Positions 31,663 through 40,066 of a stretch of 64,000 nt of DNA are shown here, piece by piece (the stretch's first letter is position 1; the number at the start of each line of letters is the position of its first letter). Both the position numbers and the translations under genes were made by a program. The DNA is from Chloroflexota bacterium (GTDB lineage: Bacteria; Chloroflexota; Anaerolineae; Anaerolineales; Villigracilaceae), in contig JACPVF010000011.1 of assembly GCA_016191845.1 (NCBI GenBank), forward strand, positions 1 through 64,000, given 5' to 3'. The notes under the pieces are model-generated. The model did not search any database and was not told the DNA's origin. It saw nothing but the letters and a program-made list of their open reading frames with translations.

Positions 31663-34600
31663 TCACAGATTGTCACTATCCATAAGCTGAGAAGCCTCCC
31701 AGATCGCCCGTCGCCAGGGTACGTTATCCACGTAACTGCGGCGGGCGTTTTCATCGCCAATACGGACCATTTGATCCTTCAATTGTATGGCAGCCAAACG
31801 CAGAATATCCTGAGCGCGCGCGTCTTTGTTCCGTTCGAGGGCTTGAAAACAGGATAGGTAGATACGCAAAGGTTCCTCTGAACCATCCAACGTACCGCCA
31901 GCCGACAAATGCGCCAGAATCGTTCCCGCTTTCCGCAGGGCCAGGCCAGCTTCTCCTTTTTCCAGATCCACCTGGATGAGGCCAGCTGTAGCCTCCAGTA
32001 CCAGGTTGGACAATCCCAATTCAGTGCGGATGGCAATGGATCGGTGGAAAAAATCAGCCGCAGCCGTGAAATCCTTGCGAGCCAGCGCGATGTGGCCGCT
32101 GTAGAACAAGGCCCAGGCCTCGCCACTACGCTCGCCACCTTCCTGGAACATTCTCAGTGCCTGAGCAGTGGATTGTAGAGCGGCCTCCGTCTCTCCCTGG
32201 ATGCCCATAACCGCCCCGAGATTAAGCAGTGTGTACGCTTCATTGTAGCGGTTTCCACTTTCGCGGCCAATCGTCAAAGCCTGTGCATAGTAGATGCGGG
32301 CGGCGTCAAAATCTCCCAGCATGCCTGCTGTCCAGCCGAGATTCCCGATGGCGATGGCGTGTCGACTTCGATCACCAAGCTCGCGGGTAATTTGCAGCAC
32401 ATCCTCGAAATACTTCTTCGCCAAAGCATAGTCTCCCCGAATGAACCCCAATAGGTTGGCCAGGTTATTCAGGGCAGAGGCCTCCAGGGAACGATTGCGG
32501 ATTTTCTGTGCAATTGCCACCGCTTCGTCGAGATAGGTCTGCGCCGAATCCTGGTCCCCCATTTCCAGCGCACCCTGGCCCATGGATGTCAGAAGCCTGC
32601 ATTGTTCCAACAGATTTTCCGACTGCCGTGCCAGTTCCAGGTTCTTCTGGCCCAACTTCGTGGCATCCACATATTTTCCCTGCCGCACGAGAATCGCAAA
32701 CCAGGTGGAATAAGCCACCAACAGAAGATTATTGTCGTCAAATGTTTTGACCAGGTCCACCAATTGCATCACGTCGTCCAATGCGCTCTGGTACTCCGAA
32801 CCATCGATGAAGTAATAAGCCCGCAGTCTCCAGCAGGCGGCCAACTTAAGATCATCCTTCAACTTGTGAGCGATGTCATCCAGCATCTTGATATCGCTGA
32901 ATTGCTCAGATCGCCTGGCCATCAAACCGTAAACGGTTGCCCGCTTTTCCAGGAGGTCGAACTGGCGATCCAAATCCCCTGACGGAGTGAGCTTGAGAGC
33001 ACGGGTGAAATAGTCCACTGCTTCGGCATTTTGATAGGCGTCCGCGGCGAATTTTCCAGCCAAGGTCAAGTAACGGAGTGCCTTGTCCTGCAAGGCGGCA
33101 TGTTCGGCGTGATAGGCCAGTTCGCCGTAATGTGCCTCCAGGTCGAAGGAGTACAAGGTTTCGATGGCCGACAGTGCAACTCCGTGTAATTCACGCTGAC
33201 GGGTTTGCAACTGCATCGAATATGCCGCATCCCTGAGCAGGGCATGGCGGAAGATATAGGAGAGTTCGCTCAACGCAAACCAGATGTCGCTGCGCTCGGC
33301 GGATTGCACCTGATCATCCAGGCGGGTGTTATCCCGCAACATTTCGGCCAGCAACTTTAGTTCGAACTCGCGGCCCAGTACGGAGGCGGTCTGGACGGTC
33401 TCGCGTACTTCATGCGTCAGGCTGTCGAGGCGGGCGATCAACACCGCGTTGACGTCGGTGGGGATGGAATTTTCGGCGCGGGGCGCAGCGGAGTAGGAAC
33501 CGTCCCCCAGGCGCAGCAACAGGTTGTTCTCGGCCAGGTAACGCAGGATCTGCTCGGCAAAGAAGGGATTCCCCTCCGAGCGGCGCTCCAACAGGGAGGT
33601 CAGCGACGGGCTGACGGGACCTGCCAGGATGCCCTCGGCCAGGCGGGAGAGGCTCGGCGTCGGCAGGCGGGTCAGGCCGATCTCGTGGATCAACTCGGGG
33701 TGGTCGAAGCTCGGGAAGCTGCCCTCGGGGCGCGTGGTCCCCACGATGGCCAGGGGATAGGGCCGCTCGGAATGAGCCAGCACGCTGCGGACCAGATAGG
33801 GCAGGAAGGCGCGGGTGTCTTCATCCAGCCAGTGCAGGTCTTCGAGGAAGAGGATCACCGGGTGTCTCAAACACTCCGCATGGATGAGGGTAGCCAGGGC
33901 CGTGAAGGTGTTCTCATAACGGCCTTTCGCGTCCAGGCGGTCATAGAACGAGCCAGGCTGATTGAGGTTGAGCAGGGCGGCCAGCACGGTATGCGTGCGG
34001 ATCAATTCAGTGGCGATCTCGGAATCAGGAACTTCCTCGATGATCGACTGGAAACGGTCGTCGAAGGCGCGCCAGTTGGCTTCGTCGGGCAGGTCTTCGG
34101 AGAAGTTGAAAAGGGATCGCAGCCAGGCCTTGAACGGGTTGAACGACTGGCGCAGGATCTCGTCCGTCTGGCCGATCACCCAATGCAGGGATTCCGCACC
34201 CGAAGCGTGCTCGAACTCGTAGACCAGTCGGCTCTTGCCGATGCCCGCTTCTCCCCGAATCACCATCACGCCCGTGAACTCGCCGCGCTCCAACGGTTGG
34301 ATGAACTCACGCCAGCGCGCCAACTCCGCCTCACGCCCCACCATCTCGCCACGGTAAATATTCTCGGTGACTTGTTTGCGCCCCGCCAAGGCGAAGGTCT
34401 TGATCTTGTGCGAAAAGCCCTTGAAAGAATGTTCACCCAATGGGTAGATGTCGAAGTGTTTTTCGGCGCGGCGCGCCACCTCTTCTTCCATCCACACTTC
34501 GCCGTCGTTGCTGGCGCCCATCATGCGCGCCGCCAGGTTCACGCCCCAGCCATAGGCAGTGTAATCTTCGCGCATGGAAGCGCCCATGAAACCCGCATAG

Positions 34601-35589
34601 GCCTGTCGGTAGGAAACACCCGCACGGAACTTGATGCCTGTCAGGTCGTGCAGGTCGAGCAGGAAGTTGAGGGCACGGTCCACATTATTCTCGTGGACGG
34701 TTGGCGCCCCCCAAAATAGCAGGATGTTGAATCCCTTGTCGCCCAGTTCGGGGCGCAGGAAGAATCCATCGTAGCGTTTCTGGAGTTTGAAGACACTCTC
34801 CATAAAGGGCGTGACGAAGGCTTCGTCGGTCGGGTCGATGGGAATATCGACGAACACGTTGACCACAGGGCGGAACTCACCAACGATGGGCTGCTGCACC
34901 ACGCTCGTCGGGTAGAAGAGACTCAAAATATCGGGGGCCGCCGTCGGTTCCGCGTGCGGGAGCGGAGCAGGCAGCTCACCGTGGACCCGTTCCACGCGCT
35001 GGAATCCGTCATCGAAGGGAACAGTCTCCAACCAGTCGGCCAGCGCAGAGTAGGAGGCTGCGTCGAGGATGATCTCGCCCGGACCCGAGTGTTCCTCGGC
35101 CGCCACGGAGTTATCCACGCTCGTGCCGCGCACACAGTACGTGGCCTGGGAGCCGTCGGCGCTGTCGAGCAGCAACCAGCTGACCTCGCCGAAGCCCAGT
35201 CCCGCCTTGAGCGAGATGGGGAAGGTGCCAAACGGGGTGCTGACTTGCGAATGGGCATGGGCGTGATCCTGAATGGCGACCACCGCCGCCAACCCACGCA
35301 ACGCGGCTGGACCCCGGGTCGGGTCCTCGATGAAGATGGCCTGAAACGCGTCCCCGGCGTAGCCCACCACAAATCCGCCCTGGGCGTAGACCGCCTCGAC
35401 CAGCGGCTCGAAGACCCCGCGCATCACCTGCGTCAACGTCTCGGCGCCCAACTGCTCATGCCGCGCCAATACATCGGTCATGGTGGAGAAGCCCGAGAGG
35501 TCCACGAAGATACCCGCGGAGGGCAGGCTGCCACGCAGTTCACGGGCTTGATATTTTTCAAGAATAAAGTGGGGGACGAGTTGCCGCAT
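31663..35589 (-). CDS. Large sAC-like protein: two class III cyclase domains, AAA/NACHT-like ATPase, TPR array
   Basis: 1308 residues with the order cyclase 1 (~22-195), cyclase 2 (~243-395), ATPase (~418-720, Walker A GEAGIGKSR at ~446-454, Walker B-like VILFLEDLHWLD), helical region, then TPR-type repeats (~830-1240). This is the plan of mammalian soluble adenylyl cyclase (ADCY10). Metal Asp residues are in domain 1 (Asp30 in FVDLSGFS, Asp80 in YAGDAFQAIF). Domain 2 carries the transition-state Asn/Arg (GVNLAARMM, Asn351 and Arg355) that domain 1 lacks (VDNSVAAEE). One composite catalytic site per chain is therefore plausible. A product (cAMP or cGMP) is not proven. ATG 35589 lies 6 nt after TACAAT. 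Confidence 0.88.
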   Translation of the reverse strand: MRQLVPHFILEKYQARELRGSLPSAGIFVDLSGFSTMTDVLARHEQLGAETLTQVMRGVFEPLVEAVYAQGGFVVGYAGDAFQAIFIEDPTRGPAALRGLAAVVAIQDHAHAHSQVSTPFGTFPISLKAGLGFGEVSWLLLDSADGSQATYCVRGTSVDNSVAAEEHSGPGEIILDAASYSALADWLETVPFDDGFQRVERVHGELPAPLPHAEPTAAPDILSLFYPTSVVQQPIVGEFRPVVNVFVDIPIDPTDEAFVTPFMESVFKLQKRYDGFFLRPELGDKGFNILLFWGAPTVHENNVDRALNFLLDLHDLTGIKFRAGVSYRQAYAGFMGASMREDYTAYGWGVNLAARMMGASNDGEVWMEEEVARRAEKHFDIYPLGEHSFKGFSHKIKTFALAGRKQVTENIYRGEMVGREAELARWREFIQPLERGEFTGVMVIRGEAGIGKSRLVYEFEHASGAESLHWVIGQTDEILRQSFNPFKAWLRSLFNFSEDLPDEANWRAFDDRFQSIIEEVPDSEIATELIRTHTVLAALLNLNQPGSFYDRLDAKGRYENTFTALATLIHAECLRHPVILFLEDLHWLDEDTRAFLPYLVRSVLAHSERPYPLAIVGTTRPEGSFPSFDHPELIHEIGLTRLPTPSLSRLAEGILAGPVSPSLTSLLERRSEGNPFFAEQILRYLAENNLLLRLGDGSYSAAPRAENSIPTDVNAVLIARLDSLTHEVRETVQTASVLGREFELKLLAEMLRDNTRLDDQVQSAERSDIWFALSELSYIFRHALLRDAAYSMQLQTRQRELHGVALSAIETLYSFDLEAHYGELAYHAEHAALQDKALRYLTLAGKFAADAYQNAEAVDYFTRALKLTPSGDLDRQFDLLEKRATVYGLMARRSEQFSDIKMLDDIAHKLKDDLKLAACWRLRAYYFIDGSEYQSALDDVMQLVDLVKTFDDNNLLLVAYSTWFAILVRQGKYVDATKLGQKNLELARQSENLLEQCRLLTSMGQGALEMGDQDSAQTYLDEAVAIAQKIRNRSLEASALNNLANLLGFIRGDYALAKKYFEDVLQITRELGDRSRHAIAIGNLGWTAGMLGDFDAARIYYAQALTIGRESGNRYNEAYTLLNLGAVMGIQGETEAALQSTAQALRMFQEGGERSGEAWALFYSGHIALARKDFTAAADFFHRSIAIRTELGLSNLVLEATAGLIQVDLEKGEAGLALRKAGTILAHLSAGGTLDGSEEPLRIYLSCFQALERNKDARAQDILRLAAIQLKDQMVRIGDENARRSYVDNVPWRRAIWEASQLMDSDNL

Positions 35590-35609
35590 GGGAAAATTGT
35601 AGCATGGAG

Positions 35610-38600
35610 TTAAGCGGAATTTAGCGCCTTCTTTAACATTCGATCCACCAGCACGATGGGATGCGTGGTTTTGACCTTCGCGCCCTGCTCGATCTGCAAG
35701 CGGCAGGCCGAACCCGTGGACACCACCTCCCCCAAATTCGCAGTAGATATTTTCGTCGACAAGTTTCCATCCGCTTGCGCATTTGGGGGAGGCAGGAGGG
35801 GGCGAATCGACGGCAACAGCTTCAACTCCCCTACTTTCATGGAGAGGTCGTAATGCTCGGCTTCATAGCCGAAGGTGCCTGCCATGCCGCAGCAGCCCGC
35901 GTCGCTGAGCTCGACGTCGTAGCCGCACTGACGCAGCACGGCCATCGTCGCGGCGGGACCTGTGGGCTGGCCGTCGTCCGCGGCGGCTTCGGCGCGTTGA
36001 TGGCAGTGAGGGTGGAAGAGGAGTTTGCGCGGCGGGCCATCTGTCTGGTTGGTAATTCCATTTTTCTTTTCTAAATTGCCTACGAGCATCCCATTAAACT
36101 CAGGGGATCGCAGCAGCCACTCGTCCAGCAGCCAGATGCGGCGGGTGATGGCGGTCAGGTCTTCGGCGCGGGTTGGGAGCAGGTCACGGTAATCGTGTTT
36201 GAGGCAGTACAGGTCGGGCGGCTCCAGGCCGACGATGGCGGTTTCGTTGTTGGGAGCAAGATGATGAATGGTGGTCAGCACACGTTCGGCGTGATGACGG
36301 GCGGCGTCGATGAAGCCTTTCGAGAGCAGCGATGCCCCCGCCCCAACCACGGGGATGACCTGCACGTCCAGGCCCAGGCGGGAAAGCACGTCGAAGGCGG
36401 CCTGCTCGATCTGCGGCTCGATGTAGCGCGTGAAGGCGTCGGAAAGGAAAAGGATGCGACGGGTCGAGTTGGTAACTCGACCTACGTGCGCGCGCTTCGT
36501 CGAATACTTCGGGAAGGGGCGCTCGGTCGTGATGCCTGTGACCTTCGCGATCAACTTGCGGGTCGGGTCAAAGCCCATGAGGACATTGGCCAGCGGCGCG
36601 ATGGGCGACATCAGCGCCGAGACGGTGTGGAAGTAGCCGAACAGATAATCGCGCAACGGTCGGCGATGCGACTTGTAATACTCGTCCATGAAGGCGAACT
36701 TCAACTTGGCCATGTCCACGCCCGAGGGACATTCGGCTTTGCAGCCTTTGCAGGCGAGGCATAAGTCGAGAGAAGCGAAGGTCTCATTTTCAATGGGACG
36801 CTGACGAGCGCGGATGAACGCGGATTCTTTTTTCTCTTCAGCGTTTTCCGCGTGGATCCGCGTCCCATAGCCTGAGATCATCGCCCGCAACAGATTGGCC
36901 CGTCCCCGTGTGGCATTCTGCTCCTCGCGCGTAGCCTGGAAAGACGGACACATCACACCGTCGAACTTGCGACACACGCCCTGTCCGTTGCATTGCTCGA
37001 TGGCATTGGCCAGGCCGTTCTGGCGCGAGAAGTCGAGCGGCGTGAGCCAGACCTGGGTGCGATAGTCCAGACCGTAGCGCAGGTTGACGTCCATGCGCGG
37101 GGCGTCGATCAGCTTGCCAGGGTTGAGGATCCGCTCGGGGTCAGCGGCCAGTTTGAGGGTCCGAAAGGCGTGGAGCACTTCGTCGCCGTAGATATTCCCC
37201 AGCCATTCCGAATGCGACAGTCCGTCGCCGTGTTCGCTGCTCATCGACCCGCCCAGCGAGATGGTCAGCGCCAGCACGGCCTCCGAGATGGCGCGCAACT
37301 CGCGCACCTGCGTCTTGAGGTCGAGGATGGGTCGAATGTGCAGGCAGCCCGCCGAGGCGTGCGCGTAAAACTCGGCCTGCGTATGATACTCGTCGAGGAT
37401 GTGCTGCACGCCGCGCACGAATCCGCCGAGGCGCTCGACGGGGATGGCGCAGTCTTCGATGAAGGCCACGGTCTTGGCGTCGCCCGTGTGCGAGGCCAGG
37501 ATACCCAGCCCCATCTTGCGGATGTTCCAGATGCGCGACTGATCCTGAGCGGATTCGGCCAGCACGTCGGGATGCAGCGCCAGCGCCCGCTCCTTCAGGA
37601 CCTCAGGCTGGTTGCCGCTAAACTCGACCACGAGCAACGCTTCAGAGTCGCCCGCCAAAATCTGCGCCTGAGCCGCATATGCAGGGACGGCCATCGCCAA
37701 ACGGACAATGTTGCGCGAGATGAGCTCGATGGCACTGGGACGATGTTCGAGCAGGCGCGGCACATCGTCGCAGGCGGCGGCATGCGAGTCATAGTTGAGG
37801 ACGGCCAGGATGGTGTGCTTCGGCTTGGGCACCAGGTTGAGCGTGGCGCGGCGGATGACGGCCAGGGTGCCTTCGGAGCCAGCGAGGAGAGGAGCGAGGT
37901 TGAGAGATTGGGAATTGGAAATCGGGAATTGGGAATCGGGAATTGGGGGTTGGTAGACGGTCCACCGTCCACGGTCCTCGGTCCATTGCGGCGGGGTGGA
38001 TGGCGACCAGGGCAGCAGATAATTGAGTCGATAGCCTGCCGAGTTGCGCCAGGTGGCGGGATAGTGTTGGCGAATCGCGGTGGCGTATTTCTCTCGAATA
38101 TCGAGGCAGGAAAGAAGGAAAGAGGAAAGAAGACTTTCTTCTTTTTTCTTTCCTCTTACATCTTCCACATTTAATTCTTTCCACGTCGCGGTGCTTCCAT
38201 CCGCCATGACCACATCCGCTGCAAGGAGATGATCCGCCGTCATGCCGTAAAGGATGGAGTGCGCGCCTGTGGCGTTGTTGCCGATGACGCCGCCCACGGT
38301 GGCGCGTTCTGCCGAGGCGGGGTCGGGGCCGAATTGCAGTCCATGTTTGGCGGCGGCCTTGTTGAGCGCGGCGAGGATCACGCCGGGTTCGACCGTGGCC
38401 GTGCGCGCCTCGGGATCGACCTCGAGAATGTGGTCCAGCCAGCGCGAGACATCCACGATCAGCGCTTCGCCGACGGCTTGCCCCGCCAGCGAGGACCCTG
38501 ACCCACGTGGCAGGATGGGCGTCTTGTACTTGGCGGCCAGCTCAACCACGGCTTGCAGGTCATCCTGGTCCCGCGGAATGACCACACCCAGCGGCTCGAT

Positions 38601-38711
38601 CTGGTAAATGGACGCATCGGTGCTGTACAGGATGCGCGAGGCCAGGTCCGTGCGGACGCTGCCTGCGATGGATTTTTTCAATTCGGCGAGAAGGTCAGGG
38701 GAGAGGGTCAT
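35610..38711 (-). CDS. YdiJ-like FAD/Fe-S dehydrogenase (D-2-hydroxyacid type) carrying in-frame repeat insertions
   Basis: 1033 residues fusing an FAD-binding PCMH domain (~30-275: ILPRGSGSSLAGQAVG, GGVIGNNATGAHSILYG, LLAGSEGTLAV), an FAD-linked oxidase C-terminal domain (~290-545: STSEHGDG-like MSSEHGDGLSHSEW, RILNPGKLI), a ferredoxin-like cluster site (CNGQGVCRKFDGVMCPSF; CLACKGCKAECPSG) and a CCG heterodisulfide-reductase-type C-terminus (HPHCHQRAE, DAGCCGMAG). This is the layout of E. coli YdiJ (about 1018 residues), a D-2-hydroxyglutarate dehydrogenase, so oxidation of a D-2-hydroxyacid is likely. Five segments, listed separately, consist of palindromic or tandem repeat DNA read in frame and lie between conserved blocks. 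ATG 38711 lies 6 nt after TACAAT. Confidence 0.9.
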   Translation of the reverse strand: MTLSPDLLAELKKSIAGSVRTDLASRILYSTDASIYQIEPLGVVIPRDQDDLQAVVELAAKYKTPILPRGSGSSLAGQAVGEALIVDVSRWLDHILEVDPEARTATVEPGVILAALNKAAAKHGLQFGPDPASAERATVGGVIGNNATGAHSILYGMTADHLLAADVVMADGSTATWKELNVEDVRGKKKEESLLSSFLLSCLDIREKYATAIRQHYPATWRNSAGYRLNYLLPWSPSTPPQWTEDRGRWTVYQPPIPDSQFPISNSQSLNLAPLLAGSEGTLAVIRRATLNLVPKPKHTILAVLNYDSHAAACDDVPRLLEHRPSAIELISRNIVRLAMAVPAYAAQAQILAGDSEALLVVEFSGNQPEVLKERALALHPDVLAESAQDQSRIWNIRKMGLGILASHTGDAKTVAFIEDCAIPVERLGGFVRGVQHILDEYHTQAEFYAHASAGCLHIRPILDLKTQVRELRAISEAVLALTISLGGSMSSEHGDGLSHSEWLGNIYGDEVLHAFRTLKLAADPERILNPGKLIDAPRMDVNLRYGLDYRTQVWLTPLDFSRQNGLANAIEQCNGQGVCRKFDGVMCPSFQATREEQNATRGRANLLRAMISGYGTRIHAENAEEKKESAFIRARQRPIENETFASLDLCLACKGCKAECPSGVDMAKLKFAFMDEYYKSHRRPLRDYLFGYFHTVSALMSPIAPLANVLMGFDPTRKLIAKVTGITTERPFPKYSTKRAHVGRVTNSTRRILFLSDAFTRYIEPQIEQAAFDVLSRLGLDVQVIPVVGAGASLLSKGFIDAARHHAERVLTTIHHLAPNNETAIVGLEPPDLYCLKHDYRDLLPTRAEDLTAITRRIWLLDEWLLRSPEFNGMLVGNLEKKNGITNQTDGPPRKLLFHPHCHQRAEAAADDGQPTGPAATMAVLRQCGYDVELSDAGCCGMAGTFGYEAEHYDLSMKVGELKLLPSIRPLLPPPNAQADGNLSTKISTANLGEVVSTGSACRLQIEQGAKVKTTHPIVLVDRMLKKALNSA
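35726..35792. repeat. 67-bp inverted-repeat element inside the dehydrogenase gene (residues ~973-995)
   Basis: CCTCCCCCAAATTCGCA (35726-35742) and TGCGCATTTGGGGGAGG (35776-35792) are terminal inverted repeats matching at 16 of 17 positions, enclosing 33 bp. It is read in frame as LPPPNAQADGNLSTKISTA plus NLGE, between KLLPSIR and the conserved VVSTGSACR. Confidence 0.7.
36461..36485. repeat. GTAGGTC-type hairpin repeat inside the dehydrogenase gene (residues ~742-750)
   Basis: GGTCGAGTT (36462-36470), loop GGT, AACTCGACC (36474-36482), then TAC. On the minus strand it begins GTAGGTC, as do the intergenic repeats at 10273 and 13781. It is translated as VGRVTNST. Confidence 0.65.
36793..36868. 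repeat. 76-bp inverted-repeat element inside the dehydrogenase gene (residues ~615-640)
   Basis: Perfect 9-bp ends ATGGGACGC (36793-36801) / GCGTCCCAT (36860-36868) enclose GCGGATGAACGCGGATTC and GCGTGGATCCGCG, units I associate with intergenic CCGCGTTCATCCGCG-type repeats. Read in frame as GTRIHAENAEEKKESAFIRA followed by RQRP, between the two Fe-S motifs. Confidence 0.65.
37907..37984. repeat. GGGAATTG/GGGAATCG tandem tract plus GGTCCACGG units inside the dehydrogenase gene
   Basis: 37907-37953 is built of GATTGGGAATTGGAAATCGG-like units, the same type as at 10183-10222. 37959-37984 adds GGTCCACCGTCCACGGTCC units. Read in frame as TEDRGRWTVYQPPIPDSQF followed by PISNSQ, directly before the conserved LAPLLAGSEGT. 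Confidence 0.65.
38109..38157. repeat. GGAAAGAA-type inverted repeat inside the dehydrogenase gene (residues ~185-201)
   Basis: AAGAGGAAAGAA (38120-38131) and TTCTTTCCTCTT (38146-38157) are perfect 12-bp inverted repeats, with further GGAAAGAAGG units before them. Read in frame as VRGKKKEESLLSSFLLSCL. Confidence 0.6.
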
Positions 38712-38740
38712 GCGGGGATTGTAATGCAGAAATTAATTTC

Positions 38741-38771
38741 ACTTACATTACTTGACTTTACTTGACTTTAA
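38741..38771. repeat. Short tandem repeat at the lipoprotein stop codon
   Basis: ACTTGACTTT is present twice in direct succession (about 38750-38769), preceded by ACTTACATT. The TAA of the lipoprotein gene lies inside the duplication. Confidence 0.6.
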
Positions 38772-39669
38772 CAATAGTTAGACCTTTGGATATCAATTTC
38801 CTGCCTCTGTCGGCATATTTCTGGGTGTTACTGACAGTAAATGCAGGGTCATTATTGCCAAAGTATTTCAACCAAGTTATTGCAAGCTCAAAATAAGTAG
38901 GAACTTGCAGTTCGCTTCTGTCTTTGGTGACCAAGTCGCTGAGGCCGATAAAAATATACAACTTACCAATGTTCTTATCTAATAAGGCCCCTGCACCAGA
39001 ACCTGAAGGAGTAATCTTAAAAAACCAAGGCGTGTCTTTACCAACAAGGGTAACACCCTGCTCGGGATTATCATAAAATGCCCCAACAACAAACGCCACA
39101 CTTTTTATATTGACAACGTCTTCACCTACCTCGCCCAATGCTAACATTACCTGCTCACCCTCGGTCGCATTCTTATTTGCGTCGAAAATATTGACCGTAA
39201 CTTCCAATTCTTTAGCTGGCAATTCTCCCTTCTGCACTTTTGACCACCTTTCAGCAAAAGTTTTCAGACTTGCCTCATCATCTGCCTCATTGGGCATAAA
39301 CAAAGCGTGCAACGCACGCATGTTAAGCTCTGCAAGTAATTCATCTGGCATGGTCACTTCCTGAACACCATGAATCCATGCACTCTGGTCAACATAAACG
39401 GAAGCGCTGACTACGGGGCCATTTTTACCGTATTGATAATTTTCTATCGTGTCAGTTTCTTTGAGATGAAGATTCGTTAGATAACTCTTTTCAACCTCAA
39501 CAGCCTCTTCGGTAATTGTTGCCACAAAGGTGGGCGTTGGTGTCGCTTCGGGCATAGCCGTACTGGTAAAAGTAGGCGAGGCCATCACAGTCATCGTGGG
39601 AGATGGCACTGGCGCAGCGCAAGCCGTGAGCAAGATAAGCAAAAGGGAAATGAGGGATATGTTTTTCAT
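38758..39669 (-). CDS. Lipoprotein of unknown function
   Basis: 303 residues. A type II signal peptide with lipobox LTACAAP (Cys 17), a Thr/Pro/Met-rich linker (to ~residue 50), then a soluble alpha/beta-looking domain of ~245 residues without a motif I recognise. Strands such as GPVVSASVYVDQSAWIHGVQE and KLYIFIGLSDLV suggest a compact fold; no catalytic pattern is evident. It has an excellent ribosome site (AGGAGG, 8 nt before ATG 39669). The DNA is AT-richer than the flanking dehydrogenase, which hints at a different origin. It stands alone next to a repeat-rich gap. Confidence 0.78.
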   Translation of the reverse strand: MKNISLISLLLILLTACAAPVPSPTMTVMASPTFTSTAMPEATPTPTFVATITEEAVEVEKSYLTNLHLKETDTIENYQYGKNGPVVSASVYVDQSAWIHGVQEVTMPDELLAELNMRALHALFMPNEADDEASLKTFAERWSKVQKGELPAKELEVTVNIFDANKNATEGEQVMLALGEVGEDVVNIKSVAFVVGAFYDNPEQGVTLVGKDTPWFFKITPSGSGAGALLDKNIGKLYIFIGLSDLVTKDRSELQVPTYFELAITWLKYFGNNDPAFTVSNTQKYADRGRKLISKGLTIVKVK

Positions 39670-39703
39670 GGGTAGCCTCCTGTCGTGGGGATTATACTCT
39701 CGC

Positions 39704-39736
39704 AGACCTCCGAAGTCTTCGAGACTTCGGAGGTCT
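39704..39736. repeat. Perfect 15-bp palindrome AGACCTCCGAAGTCT
   Basis: AGACCTCCGAAGTCT (39704-39718), loop TCG, exact complement at 39722-39736. It lies 35 bp upstream of the lipoprotein ATG. With no T run it is more likely a dispersed palindromic repeat than a terminator. Confidence 0.7.
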
Positions 39737-39754
39737 CAGCCAAATCAGAACCCA

Positions 39755-40027
39755 TGCCAACTAAGTTTTGGTGCCTGCCAATTCATTTGGGAGGCATACC
39801 AATAAAGTCAGGATGCTTACCGACTAAACCAGTATGCTCACCGACTAAATAAGTGGCCGTATCAAATAAAAAAGTAGCTTTACTGACTAAATCAGTAAGA
39901 CCATCGACAAAACTAGTCTGCCTGCCAACTAAATCAGCAGGCTTACTGACAAAATCAGTGACCCTACTGACTAAACCAGAAAGCGTACTGATCAAGTCAG
40001 TACGCCTACCGACCAAACAAGTGACTG
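39755..40027. repeat. Array of 13 tandem 21-bp units
   Basis: Thirteen consecutive units of exactly 21 bp, consensus TACCGACTAAATCAGTANGC plus one base, vary in sequence but keep strict length. Because 21 is a multiple of three, the array is open on both strands. The minus-strand frame (ATG 40040 after GGAAGGGGGG, to 39783; 85 codons) reads as heptads of the form LVGRxTD / FVSKxAD; a plus-strand frame (39853-40068) reads as LLTKSVx heptads. Whether either is translated is unknown. The array fills most of the gap between the lipoprotein and the UroD-like gene. Confidence 0.8.
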
Positions 40028-40066
40028 TCAACCTGTTCATACCCCCCTTCCAACCTCCCCATCCAT

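Noticed and set aside
39755-40027. Regular repeats that might be a CRISPR array
   Set aside because: Units are contiguous 21-mers with internal divergence and no repeat/spacer alternation; no cas genes are nearby.
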